Of a stretch of 64,000 bases of DNA, positions 30,465 through 38,065 are shown in pieces. The translations under genes were made by a program, and so were the position numbers. This stretch comes from Pseudaminobacter sp040049255 (GTDB lineage: Bacteria > Pseudomonadota > Alphaproteobacteria > Rhizobiales > Rhizobiaceae), in contig NZ_JBDZDR010000006.1 in NCBI RefSeq assembly GCF_040049255.1, positions 62,001 to 126,000 on the forward strand, written 5' to 3'. The notes under the pieces were generated by a model. That model saw nothing but the letters and a program-made list of their open reading frames with translations. It did not search any database and was not told the DNA's origin. The first letter of the stretch is position 1. Every line of letters begins with the position of its first letter.

Positions 30465-30853
30465 AACTCATTCCTTTGGCCACCATCGGCAAGATCTTGG
30501 TCGTTGCCTCCGACGAAGGATTTCGAAGGTCGCTGGTGTTCGTGCTCGAAGCCGAGGGCTTCGACGTGGAACCGCACGCCCACCTGTCGAAGGCAATAGC
30601 TTCCCCCCGCGCCAATTCGGCAGGCTGCACCGTCGTCGACGAGGACGCGATGCGGGGACGCGTCTCGGCGTGGAAGGAGCTTGGACGGTCCGCCCGGCCC
30701 ATCGTGCTGCTTGCCGACAGGTTTCTGCCGTTGCCCGACCTGACCGGTTTTCCCGACGCCAAGGTGCTGATCAAGCCGTTTCTGGGAAGCACGCTGGTCG
30801 AGACCGTGCGGCTGGCGATGTCCCGTACCGACGCGCAGACCTCTTTTCGTTAG
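30458..30853 (+). CDS. atypical stand-alone receiver-domain protein
   Basis: 131-residue CheY-like fold: beta1 GKILVVASDEGFRRSL, a possible phosphoacceptor strand CTVVDEDAM, beta4 IVLLADRF and beta5 VLIKPFLGS with the conserved lysine. The acidic pair after beta1 is reduced to SDE and the usual Thr/Ser at the end of beta4 is alanine, so phosphorylation chemistry is probably altered. It lies 104 bases upstream of fixK in the same direction. In other alphaproteobacteria a single-domain protein, FixT, inhibits FixL; an analogous feedback role here is only a hypothesis, since the single cysteine does not resemble the Fe-S FixT. Start may be GTG 30458 or TTG 30476. Confidence 0.7.
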   Translation: MGELIPLATIGKILVVASDEGFRRSLVFVLEAEGFDVEPHAHLSKAIASPRANSAGCTVVDEDAMRGRVSAWKELGRSARPIVLLADRFLPLPDLTGFPDAKVLIKPFLGSTLVETVRLAMSRTDAQTSFR

Positions 30854-30867
30854 GTTCTCCACGCGAC

Positions 30868-30883
30868 TACGTATTTCCACGTA
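30868..30883. promoter_or_regulatory. FixJ-box-like dyad upstream of fixK
   Basis: TACGT-ATTTCC-ACGTA is a perfect 5-6-5 inverted repeat 75 bp before fixK. From memory, the TACGTA-TTTCC core resembles FixJ sites in fixK promoters of rhizobia and Caulobacter. A fixLJ pair is encoded 8 kb away. Confidence 0.55.
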
Positions 30884-30957
30884 CGGACATAACCGAATTC
30901 CGCCCCGGCATATAAGCGCCAATTCTATCGCCTCGGAGAACTCCCGGAGGCCGTCCC

Positions 30958-31608
30958 ATGCTTGCCTATGCGAATTCCCGCAACGTGTCCGTGCTCAACG
31001 AGCCTGACGCCGCCAGCCGCCACCACGCCTCGCTTTTCTCGCCCTGCCAGCAGACCATCTATTTTCCCGCCGGCGCGGAAATCTATGCGCAGGGCGAAGC
31101 GGCCGGCTACGTCTATCAGGTCGTGTTCGGAGCCGTTCGCGTCTACCGGCTGATGGCGGATGGCCGCCGGCAGATCAGTGCCTTTCATCTCAGCGGTGAG
31201 ATCTTCGGCTTCGAGGCCGACCCCACGCACCGCTTCTTTGCCGAGGCGATCAATGCGGCCGGCATCCGCAAATTCTCTCTGGCCTCGTGCGAGGAAATGT
31301 CCCGCGAACTCCTTCCGCTGGCGCTTCGCAGCCTGATACGCACGCAGGACCACCTGCTGGTGCTGGGCCGGCAGGCCGCCGCCGAGCGCGTGGCGGCGTT
31401 TCTGCTCAACATGGCCGAAAGGCAGGGCGGAACCAGCCGCATAGACCTGCCCATGCCGCGCATGGACATAGGCGACTATCTCGGCCTCGCCATTGAAACC
31501 GTGTCGCGTGTATTCTCGATGTTTCGGGAAACCGGAGCCATCCGCCTTCACGGCCTGCGCAGCGTCGAGATCCTGAGATGGGACATCCTTCAAAACCTGA
31601 GCGACTGA
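30958..31608 (+). CDS. fixK: Crp/Fnr family regulator FixK
   Basis: 216-residue regulator that activates genes for life at low oxygen. It has the cyclic-nucleotide-like barrel (IYFPAGAEIYAQGEAAGYVYQVVFGAVRVYR), a dimer helix, and the helix-turn-helix MDIGDYLGLAIETVSRVFSMF. Residues E180, S183 and R184 are those that contact TTGA half-sites. The iron-sulfur cysteine cluster of Fnr/FnrN is absent, so oxygen sensing must come from FixLJ, whose genes lie at 39-41 kb. GGAGG lies seven bases before the ATG. The FixJ-like box upstream and the repeated TTGA-N6-TCAA sites downstream fit this assignment. Confidence 0.9.
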   Translation: MLAYANSRNVSVLNEPDAASRHHASLFSPCQQTIYFPAGAEIYAQGEAAGYVYQVVFGAVRVYRLMADGRRQISAFHLSGEIFGFEADPTHRFFAEAINAAGIRKFSLASCEEMSRELLPLALRSLIRTQDHLLVLGRQAAAERVAAFLLNMAERQGGTSRIDLPMPRMDIGDYLGLAIETVSRVFSMFRETGAIRLHGLRSVEILRWDILQNLSD

Positions 31609-31636
31609 GCCCGGCCTATCCAGGCGGCCGCTTTCC

Positions 31637-33199
31637 ATGATCGTCGACGATCAGACGCCGGCTGTCGACTTCCTCAGCAGGCCGGAGACCTTTCGGCTCA
31701 CGGGCCCTGTCGAAGTGATCGAGACGCATATCTCGCTGATCTTCCTTGCCGGAAACCGCGCCTTCAAGATGAAGCGGGCGGTGAGGCTGCCCTATGTCGA
31801 CTTCTCGACCCCCGACTTGCGCATGGCAACCTGCGAAAAGGAGGTGGCGCTGAACTCCGCGACGGCGCCCGGCCTCTATCTCGGCGTGCGCCGCATCGTG
31901 CGCGACAACACCGGAAAGCTCGCCTTCGACGTCCCAGGAGAGCTGGTCGAGGCGGTGGTGGAGATGGTGCGCTTCGACCAAAACTGTCTGTTCGACCGGA
32001 TGGCGGCGGCGGGCGAACTGACGCCGAAGCTGATGGAGGAAGTCGCCCACATGGTGGCGCAGTTTCACGCCGAGGCGCCCCGGGCGCGTGAGAAGGGGGC
32101 GGCCAGCATGCGGGCCGTGCTCGACATCAACGAAGCCGGGTTTTCCACCAGCCACGTCTTCACGCCCGACGAAGTGCGCGCCAGCGCCGCCAGGTTCCGG
32201 ATGGAACTGGATCGCCACACCGCCGCACTGGACCGCCGCGCCGACGCCGGAAAGATCCGCCGCTGCCATGGCGACCTTCACCTGCGCAACATCTGCATGT
32301 TCAACGGTGCCCCGAGGCTGTTCGACTGCATCGAGTTCAACGACCGGATCGCCACCGTGGACGTTCTCTACGACCTGGCGTTCCTGCTGATGGACCTATG
32401 GCATCGCGACCTGCGCGCCTTCGCCAATGTGGTGATGAACCGCTATCTGGACGAAACCGGCGACGACGACGGCTTTGCGCTGCTGCCGTTCTTCATGGCT
32501 GTGCGGGCAGCGGTGCGCGCGCATGTCACCGCCACGCAGGTCGAGGAAAGCGAACCGAAGTCGCAGGAGCTGGTGGCAGCGGCGCGCTCCTATTTCGAGC
32601 TGGCCGACGCGTTGCTGGAGCGCGTGCCACCCGCCATCGTGGCTATTGGGGGCTTGAGCGGATCGGGAAAGTCCACCATCGCGGAGGCACTGGCGCCTCG
32701 CATCGGCGCACCTCCGGGGGCCCGCCTGGTCGAGAGCGACCGGCTGCGCAAGGCGATGTTCGGGGTCTCGGCCGAAACCCGCCTCGCCGTCGAAGCCTAT
32801 CGACCGGAAGTCTCTGCGAAGGTCTATCGGGCGCTCGCCGACCGGGCTCAGGCCGTGCTGCAGCAAGGCGGATCGGTGGTGGCCGATGCCGTGTTCGACA
32901 GGCCCGAAAACCGCGCGCTGATCGAAGCTGCGGCTTCGCAAAGCGGCGCGGAATTCACCGGCATCTGGCTCGAGGCCGACGCCGGCACGCTCCTGCGGCG
33001 GGTGGGCGAACGCACGGGAGGGGCGTCGGATGCCACGGCCGAAATCGTGCAGCAGCAGCTTGGGCGCGATGCGGGAGAAATCGGCTGGAAGCGGGTGGAC
33101 GCCACCGGCACGCCGACCGCCATCGTGAACGCAATCCTGGCCCTCAAAGACCGAACCGCCAGCTACGAGCGCGCGGAGACATCCGGCCGGATCGGCTAA
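31637..33199 (+). CDS. fused phosphotransferase-like/AAA P-loop kinase protein
   Basis: 520-residue two-domain protein. The N-terminal half is aminoglycoside-phosphotransferase-like (COG2187), with CHGDLHLRNI near residue 210 and FDCIEFND after it, equivalent to the catalytic and metal-binding loops. The C-terminal half is a P-loop kinase (COG0645-like) with Walker A GGLSGSGKST near residues 337-346 and a VVADAVFDRPENR segment. Similar fusions occur in hypoxia regulons, for example the DosR-controlled Rv2004c of Mycobacterium (from memory). It lies 28 bases after fixK and is probably co-transcribed. Substrates are unknown. Confidence 0.85.
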   Translation: MIVDDQTPAVDFLSRPETFRLTGPVEVIETHISLIFLAGNRAFKMKRAVRLPYVDFSTPDLRMATCEKEVALNSATAPGLYLGVRRIVRDNTGKLAFDVPGELVEAVVEMVRFDQNCLFDRMAAAGELTPKLMEEVAHMVAQFHAEAPRAREKGAASMRAVLDINEAGFSTSHVFTPDEVRASAARFRMELDRHTAALDRRADAGKIRRCHGDLHLRNICMFNGAPRLFDCIEFNDRIATVDVLYDLAFLLMDLWHRDLRAFANVVMNRYLDETGDDDGFALLPFFMAVRAAVRAHVTATQVEESEPKSQELVAAARSYFELADALLERVPPAIVAIGGLSGSGKSTIAEALAPRIGAPPGARLVESDRLRKAMFGVSAETRLAVEAYRPEVSAKVYRALADRAQAVLQQGGSVVADAVFDRPENRALIEAAASQSGAEFTGIWLEADAGTLLRRVGERTGGASDATAEIVQQQLGRDAGEIGWKRVDATGTPTAIVNAILALKDRTASYERAETSGRIG

Positions 33200-33201
33200 G
33201 C

Positions 33202-33215
33202 TTGAGCCAGATCAA
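33202..33215 (+). promoter_or_regulatory. FixK/FNR box upstream of the DUF302-P-type ATPase genes
   Basis: TTGAGCCAGATCAA has both TTGA and TCAA half-sites. Centred about 103 bp before the DUF302 start, it would place transcription near 33250 if used at -41.5. Confidence 0.75.
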
Positions 33216-33311
33216 GGCCGGGAGGATTTGCCGGGACTATAGCAACGCGGATGCGCGCTTGCGGGACAGGCACTGCACCTGCAATGCCGCGTTTTGCTCG
33301 CGAGACATGCC

Positions 33312-33698
33312 ATGAGCTACTATCTCAGCAAGTCGCTGCCCGGGCCGTTCGACGCTGTCGTGGGAAGGGTGATCCAGGCTCTGGCGGCCAGGGGGTTCGG
33401 TGTCCTGACGACCATTGACGTGCGCGACACGTTGAAGCGCAAGCTGGGCGTCGACTTCAGGCCGTACACGATCCTTGGCGCCTGCAACCCGCATTACGCC
33501 TATCGCGCGCTTCAGGCAGAGGACAGGATCGGCACCATGCTGCCCTGCAACGTGACGGTGATGGAGAGAGCCCCCGGCGAGATAGAGGTTTGCGCCATAG
33601 ATCCGGTCGCGTCCATGGCCTCCGTCGGCAATCCGGAACTGGCCGACATTGCCTCGAAGGTTCGCGGCCTGCTGAAGGAAATCGTCGACGGGCTCTGA
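33312..33698 (+). CDS. DUF302 domain protein
   Basis: 128-residue cytoplasmic-type protein with the DUF302 (PF03625) fold: LSKSLPGPFDAVVGRVIQAL, then GFGVLTTIDV, YTILGACNPHYAYRALQAE, IGTMLPCNVTVME, and the closing IDPVASM. The family is widespread, of unknown biochemical function, and often found near metal or redox genes. The ATG at 33312 begins MSYYLSKS, as in relatives. It is followed after 36 bases by a heavy-metal P-type ATPase and preceded by a FixK box, so the two are probably one low-oxygen operon. Confidence 0.88.
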   Translation: MSYYLSKSLPGPFDAVVGRVIQALAARGFGVLTTIDVRDTLKRKLGVDFRPYTILGACNPHYAYRALQAEDRIGTMLPCNVTVMERAPGEIEVCAIDPVASMASVGNPELADIASKVRGLLKEIVDGL

Positions 33699-33734
33699 CC
33701 GGGCCGCACCCCAGCGAAAGCAGAGACCGCGCCC

Positions 33735-35618
33735 TTGAACGAAGGCCTGTTTCATCGATCGCTTCTGACGCTTGCCGGCGTCGGGCTCGTCGTTGGCGCC
33801 GCGGCTTACGTCTTCGATTGGCCGGTGGATGCCGGCTGGATTTGGGCTGCGGCAGTGGTGCCGGTCATCGCCGCGCTAGCCATCTCGATTCTTCGCGACT
33901 TCTGGATCGGACGGATAGGCGTCGATGCCATTGCGCTGCTTTCGATGGCGGGCGCGCTTGCGCTCGACGAACCTTTCGCTGCCGTGGTCATCGCCATGAT
34001 GTATTCGGGCGGCAACGTACTGGAGGACTTTGCCCGCGGCCGGGCCGAGCACGACCTGCGCTCGCTGACCGATCGCACGCCGCGCGTGGCGCATCGAAAG
34101 GCCAGCGACGGGATTGTCGATGTTCCGGTTGCCCAGGTGGCGATCGGCGACGAGCTGCTGGTGCGCGCCGGCGAGGTCCTGCCGGTCGACGGCGAGCTTC
34201 TCGACACGAGCGCGACCATCGATGAATCGGCCCTGACCGGCGAGCCCATTCCGGCCACCCGCCGCAAGGGCGAGACGCTGCGCAGCGGCACGGTGAACGC
34301 GGGCGAGGCCTTTCGCTTTCGGGCCACCGCGCAGGCGGGTGCCAGCACCTATGCCGGCATCGTGCGGATGGTGGAGGCGGCGCAGACCGCCAAGGCCCCC
34401 TTCATGCGCATGGCCGACCGGTTTGCCCTGCTTCTGCTGCCGGCAACGCTGGTCGTCGCCGGAGCGGCATGGTGGGGTTCGGGCGACCCTGTGCGGGCGC
34501 TGGCCGTGCTGGTGGTGGCCACGCCCTGCCCGCTTATCCTGGCCGCGCCGGTGGCCTTCATCGGCGGCGTTTCGCGCGCGGCCAAGGCCGGCGTGCTCAT
34601 GAAGGGCAGCGCTGCCCTGGAGGCTTTGGCAGGGATCCGCACCGCCGTGTTCGACAAGACCGGAACGCTCACGGAAGGCGGCGCCAAGCTTCTCTGCATG
34701 AAGACCGCGCCTGGCGTCGAGGCGGATGAAGCGCTGCGGTTGGTCGCATCGCTGGAGCAGGCGTCGCACCACGTGCTTGCCGAAACCCTCATCGCCACCG
34801 CGCGGGCACGGGGCTTGCCGCTCTCGCAGCCGAGCATGGTCCAGGAACATCGCGGGTCGGGAATCGAGGGCCTTGTTGACGGCAGGAAGGTCCGCGCCGG
34901 GTCCCGCAGCCTTGTCTGCGCCGGCATGAAGTTGCCCGACTGGGCCGAAGGCAGTGCGGCCGCGAGCCGGCACATGGCGGCGCTGACGCTCTACCTTTCG
35001 GTCGATGGCAAGCTGGCGGCCGTTCTCGTGATGGGCGACGAGATCCGCCCCGACACGCCGAAGGCCCTTCAGGGCCTGCGCGATGCCGGGGTTTCGCGCA
35101 TGATCATGGTGACCGGCGACAACGAGGCCGTGGCACGCGCGGTGGCGGCCGAGCTTGACCTCGACGAGGTTCTCGCAGAGCGCAGCCCGGCCGAAAAGGT
35201 CGACGCCGTGCTGGCCGAAACGGCGGTCCAGCCCACGATGATGGTGGGCGACGGCATCAATGACGCTCCGGCGCTGGCGGCGGCCAGCCTCGGCATTGCG
35301 ATGGGCGCGCGCGGCGCCACGGCATCTTCGGAAGCGGCAGACGTGGTGGTGCTGGTGGATCGGCTGGACCGGGTGGCGCAAGCGCTGGCGATCGCCCAGC
35401 GCACCCGCTCCATCGCCCTGCAGAGCATCGTGGTGGGCCTCGCCTTGTCAGGCGCCGGAATGGTGGCGGCCGCATTCGGCTATCTGACGCCCGTGGCGGG
35501 AGCGCTGTTTCAGGAAGCGATAGATGTCGCGGTCATCGTCAATGCGCTGCGAGCACTTGGTCCCGGCCAGCTGTGGCCCGTGCTGCAGGACGCGGAGGCC
35601 GAATTGGCCGTCCATTGA
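33735..35618 (+). CDS. heavy-metal P1B-type ATPase (TPCP class)
   Basis: 627-residue metal-exporting ATPase. In order it shows N-terminal helices without any metal-binding domain, the actuator motif ALTGEP, the transmembrane metal site ATPCPLILA, the phosphorylation motif DKTGTLTEG (Asp near residue 306), an SHHVLAE segment in place of the usual SEHP, and the hinge GDGINDAPAL. The TPCP motif is not the CPC of copper pumps, so the metal is uncertain. Start is an apparent TTG; no ATG is available before the first helix. Its stop codon lies inside the next FixK box. FixI-type copper pumps serve cbb3 oxidase, but this protein lacks their features. Confidence 0.88.
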   Translation: MNEGLFHRSLLTLAGVGLVVGAAAYVFDWPVDAGWIWAAAVVPVIAALAISILRDFWIGRIGVDAIALLSMAGALALDEPFAAVVIAMMYSGGNVLEDFARGRAEHDLRSLTDRTPRVAHRKASDGIVDVPVAQVAIGDELLVRAGEVLPVDGELLDTSATIDESALTGEPIPATRRKGETLRSGTVNAGEAFRFRATAQAGASTYAGIVRMVEAAQTAKAPFMRMADRFALLLLPATLVVAGAAWWGSGDPVRALAVLVVATPCPLILAAPVAFIGGVSRAAKAGVLMKGSAALEALAGIRTAVFDKTGTLTEGGAKLLCMKTAPGVEADEALRLVASLEQASHHVLAETLIATARARGLPLSQPSMVQEHRGSGIEGLVDGRKVRAGSRSLVCAGMKLPDWAEGSAAASRHMAALTLYLSVDGKLAAVLVMGDEIRPDTPKALQGLRDAGVSRMIMVTGDNEAVARAVAAELDLDEVLAERSPAEKVDAVLAETAVQPTMMVGDGINDAPALAAASLGIAMGARGATASSEAADVVVLVDRLDRVAQALAIAQRTRSIALQSIVVGLALSGAGMVAAAFGYLTPVAGALFQEAIDVAVIVNALRALGPGQLWPVLQDAEAELAVH

Positions 35619-35628
35619 CGCTGATCAA
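35615..35628 (+). promoter_or_regulatory. FixK/FNR box overlapping the ATPase stop codon
   Basis: TTGACGCTGATCAA has perfect half-sites; the first overlaps the TGA of the ATPase gene. Its centre is 86 bp before the small exported protein gene. Confidence 0.75.
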
Positions 35629-35707
35629 GGCGACTCCTTGCGGCGCCTATAGAATTTTTGCCCGGTCCGGCTTCGACGGACCGCGTTATCCGAAACGGAG
35701 CAATGCC

Positions 35708-35926
35708 ATGTTACGGAAACTTGTGATGGTCGGCGCGGTGCTTTCCCTGACCGGAACCACCGCCCTCGCGGCGAATGAGTATTTCGTGGTTCACAAGCCC
35801 GATTCCAAGAAATGTGAGATCGTATCGCAGAAGCCGGACGGCAAGGAATTGATACAGCTCGGCCACGCCCATCGAACCAAGATGGGCGCGGAACTGGCCA
35901 GGAGGGTTGCCCGCGCCTGCAGGTGA
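35708..35926 (+). CDS. small exported protein, 72 residues
   Basis: Starts MLRKLVMVGAVLSLTGTTALA, a clear signal peptide with cleavage expected after ALA. The mature part is about 50 residues (NEYFVVHKPDSKKCEIV... ending RVARACR), basic, with two cysteines that could pair in the periplasm. GGAG precedes the ATG at about nine bases. No family is recognised with certainty, although similar short secreted proteins occur beside stress genes in rhizobia. The FixK box 86 bp upstream predicts induction at low oxygen. Confidence 0.8.
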   Translation: MLRKLVMVGAVLSLTGTTALAANEYFVVHKPDSKKCEIVSQKPDGKELIQLGHAHRTKMGAELARRVARACR

Positions 35927-36001
35927 GGGCCCCTTGGACACTGGCCGGTCGCATGCTGGCGGCCGGCCGTGACGCTTCCCGAAACACAGGCAGGTTATGC
36001 A

Positions 36002-36493
36002 ATGTTATTGAAGGAAATGACGTGGCAGGAGAGCATCGACCTGATCTCGGCATCTCGGCTGGGCCGCCTTGCCTGCGCGAGAGAAAACCGCCCCTATGTG
36101 GTGCCGATCCATTTCGCCTATGCCAATGATTGCCTCTACAGTTTCTCGATGCCCGGCCAGAAGATAGACTGGATGCGCGCCAACCCTCACGTTTGCATCC
36201 AGGTCGATGAGTTTTCCCAGCACCGCGAGTGGCGCAGCGTCGTGGTCTACGGGGTTTTCGAGGAATTGACCGACACCCCGCAGTGGAAACGCGAGCGCAA
36301 CCACGCCTGGACGCTGCTGCATGAATTTCCGAACTGGTGGGAGCCGGGCGGCCTGAAGCCCGGTCCGCAGCCGGTAGTGCGCGATTCCACCCACATCTTC
36401 TATCGCATCCTGGTCGAGACCGTCACGGGTCGCCGGGCCATCGAGGTCGCCCCCGCCGACGAGCCGGCGGGTACCCACCCTCGTCGGGGCTAG
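36002..36493 (+). CDS. pyridoxamine 5'-phosphate oxidase-like flavin-binding split-barrel protein
   Basis: About 163 residues. The opening LLKEMTWQESIDLISASRLGRLACARENRPYVVPIHFAY is characteristic of the split-barrel family that includes nitroimidazole-reductase-like NimA proteins; FSMPGQKIDWMRANPHVCIQVDEF follows. These proteins usually bind FMN, haem or F420; which one is not evident here. Start ATG at 36002 is chosen; a GTG 11 codons upstream is open. It lies 75 bases after the small exported protein in the same direction and converges with a universal-stress gene seven bases on. Confidence 0.85.
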   Translation: MLLKEMTWQESIDLISASRLGRLACARENRPYVVPIHFAYANDCLYSFSMPGQKIDWMRANPHVCIQVDEFSQHREWRSVVVYGVFEELTDTPQWKRERNHAWTLLHEFPNWWEPGGLKPGPQPVVRDSTHIFYRILVETVTGRRAIEVAPADEPAGTHPRRG

Positions 36494-36499
36494 TTCCCG

Positions 36500-37336
36500 T
36501 CAGTGAGCCATGAAAACCGGCAGGTTGGCCTTTTCGATCATCGTCCTGGTCACGCCGCCGAACAGGCGCTCCCTCAGGCGCGAATGGCCATATGCCCCCA
36601 TCACGATCATGTCGGCGTCGAGATCCATCGCGTGCTGCGCAAGCACGTCGGCCACGGCGCGCCCGCCGCCCGGGAGATGATCCACCGCGACCTTGATGCC
36701 GTGGCGGCCCAGATAGGTCGCGACATCGGCGCCCGGCTCCGGACCGCTCAGGTCGAGCCCGGCCTGCGGATCGACAAGCGTGACGTGCACGCGCTCCGCT
36801 CCGGGCAGAAGTGGCAAGGCCTCGTGCACGGCGCGGGCAGACTCAATGCGCGAATCCCAGGCGACGAGGACGGTCTTCGGCCGCAAGGTCGGGACCTTGC
36901 CGTCCGGCATCAGCAGCACCGGACGGGCGGATTCGAACAAGGCTCCGCCTATGGCGGCTGCCCGCAAATCGCCGTCATCGAGCAGTTCGGCGCCAATCAG
37001 CGTCAGGTCGCCGTAGCGCGCGCGCTGGCCGATTGCCTCGTCAGCCCAGACGACCTCGGAATAATAGCCGTTCACGTCGCAAGAGGTGCCGGCGGTCGCT
37101 GTGAGCTGGGAAATCTCTTCGACGCGCTGCTTGAGTTCGGAAGTGTCGTTCTCGCGTTCCTGCAGCCAGGGCTCCGACAGAACCGCCGCATAGGCGCCGA
37201 CCGGCGGCGGTGCCGCCAGGCACACGACCAGCACGGACAGATGAGCCTGCACTTCGGCACAGAGACTAATCGCCCGCCTGACATCGCGATCCGACTGGTG
37301 AACACCGACAACGCAGAGCACGGTCTTGAAGAACAT
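36500..37336 (-). CDS. universal stress protein, tandem-domain type
   Basis: 278-residue cytoplasmic protein with two UspA-like domains. The second is well preserved, with the nucleotide-binding signature MGAYGHSRLRERLFGGVTRTM; the first is degenerate. AAGGAG seven bases upstream of the ATG at 37336 fixes the start. It faces the cytochrome c gene across a region with two FixK/FNR boxes, the nearer one (37394-37407) being well placed for this gene. Tandem Usp proteins are common members of FixK and Dnr regulons. Confidence 0.88.
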   Translation of the reverse strand: MFFKTVLCVVGVHQSDRDVRRAISLCAEVQAHLSVLVVCLAAPPPVGAYAAVLSEPWLQERENDTSELKQRVEEISQLTATAGTSCDVNGYYSEVVWADEAIGQRARYGDLTLIGAELLDDGDLRAAAIGGALFESARPVLLMPDGKVPTLRPKTVLVAWDSRIESARAVHEALPLLPGAERVHVTLVDPQAGLDLSGPEPGADVATYLGRHGIKVAVDHLPGGGRAVADVLAQHAMDLDADMIVMGAYGHSRLRERLFGGVTRTMIEKANLPVFMAH

Positions 37337-37393
37337 TCCGAAACTCCTTGCCACGCCGCAAAGTCTTTCTAGCGAAGCCGGGCAGCCCCTTCA

Positions 37394-37407
37394 TTGCGCT
37401 GGATCAA
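37394..37407 (-). promoter_or_regulatory. near-perfect FixK/FNR box for the leftward usp gene
   Basis: Read leftward, TTGATCCAGCGCAA has a perfect TTGAT half and one mismatch in the other. Its centre is about 64 bp before the ATG, giving a predicted leader of some 23 bases if transcription starts 41.5 bp downstream. Confidence 0.6.
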
Positions 37408-37436
37408 AGCCCGGACGCCGAACAAGATTTGCCGCG

Positions 37437-37450
37437 TTGACCCGGGTCAA
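37437..37450 (+). promoter_or_regulatory. perfect FixK/FNR box for the cytochrome c gene
   Basis: TTGACCCGGGTCAA is a complete palindrome, centred 55 bp before the cytochrome c ATG, which gives an ideal class II geometry. Confidence 0.82.
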
Positions 37451-37498
37451 GGCAGAGGCCGCCAAACGGTGCCATCCATCTCAAAAAGGGAGGACGTG

Positions 37499-37930
37499 AT
37501 GAGAAAGACCATCAGGTCCCTGGCCATCGCTACAGGATCATGGTTGCTGGCGGCAGGGCTGCTGCCGGCAACGTGTTTCGCGCAGGACATGTCGCTCGGC
37601 CAGCAGTATTACAAGAACTTCTGCGCCGCCTGCCACGGCATTCGCGGCCGGGGCGACGGGATCATGGCGCAGGTGCTTACCCGAAAGCCCGCCGACCTCA
37701 CCGCCCTTGAACGGAACAATGGCGGGAAGTTCCCGATGGAGAAGGTGGTGGCGACCATAGACGGCCGCTTCATGGTTCCGGGCCACGGCGAGCGCATGAT
37801 GCCGATCTGGGGCGATGTGTTTCGCCAGGAGAACAAGCCGGCGACCGCGCCAAACGGGGTCGAGTTGTCGGCCCAGGACAGGATCCTTGCCCTCGCCTAC
37901 TACATCAGGTCGCTGCAACAGCAGCAGTGA
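37499..37930 (+). CDS. periplasmic monohaem cytochrome c
   Basis: 143-residue exported cytochrome. The signal peptide is MRKTIRSLAIATGSWLLAAG..., with cleavage near CFA-QDM. The haem attachment motif is CAACH (about residues 42-46), and MVPGHGERMMPIW offers methionines for the sixth ligand. GGAGG precedes the ATG by six bases. The perfect FixK box 55 bp upstream predicts expression under low oxygen, where it could carry electrons between the bc1 complex and a terminal oxidase or reductase; the partner is not encoded here. Confidence 0.9.
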   Translation: MRKTIRSLAIATGSWLLAAGLLPATCFAQDMSLGQQYYKNFCAACHGIRGRGDGIMAQVLTRKPADLTALERNNGGKFPMEKVVATIDGRFMVPGHGERMMPIWGDVFRQENKPATAPNGVELSAQDRILALAYYIRSLQQQQ

Positions 37931-37958
37931 TGCCATATACGGCAGGCGCCAGCCGATT

Positions 37959-37972
37959 TTGACCCGGATCAA
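37959..37972 (+). promoter_or_regulatory. perfect FixK/FNR box for the rightward usp gene
   Basis: TTGACCCGGATCAA has both half-sites intact and lies 100 bp (centre) before the second universal-stress gene. Confidence 0.78.
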
Positions 37973-38065
37973 GGCGCGCCATCATGCGCCCTATATGGAT
38001 TTCCTGACGTTGCATAGGATCGAACCGGCAAGCCCGTCGGCGGGCGCCCGAGGAAAGGAAATGCC

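Noticed and set aside
29890..30792. N-terminal extension of the D-2-hydroxyacid dehydrogenase frame
   Set aside because: The extension runs across two other genes, has no domain content, and a good ribosome-binding site precedes the internal ATG at 29889.
30958..31608. Assignment of this gene as FnrN
   Set aside because: The N-terminal iron-sulfur cysteine cluster needed for Fnr/FnrN is absent, which fits FixK better.
33735..35618. Assignment of the P-type ATPase as FixI
   Set aside because: It lacks the N-terminal metal-binding domain and CPC-type motif, and no fixGHS or cbb3 oxidase genes are adjacent.
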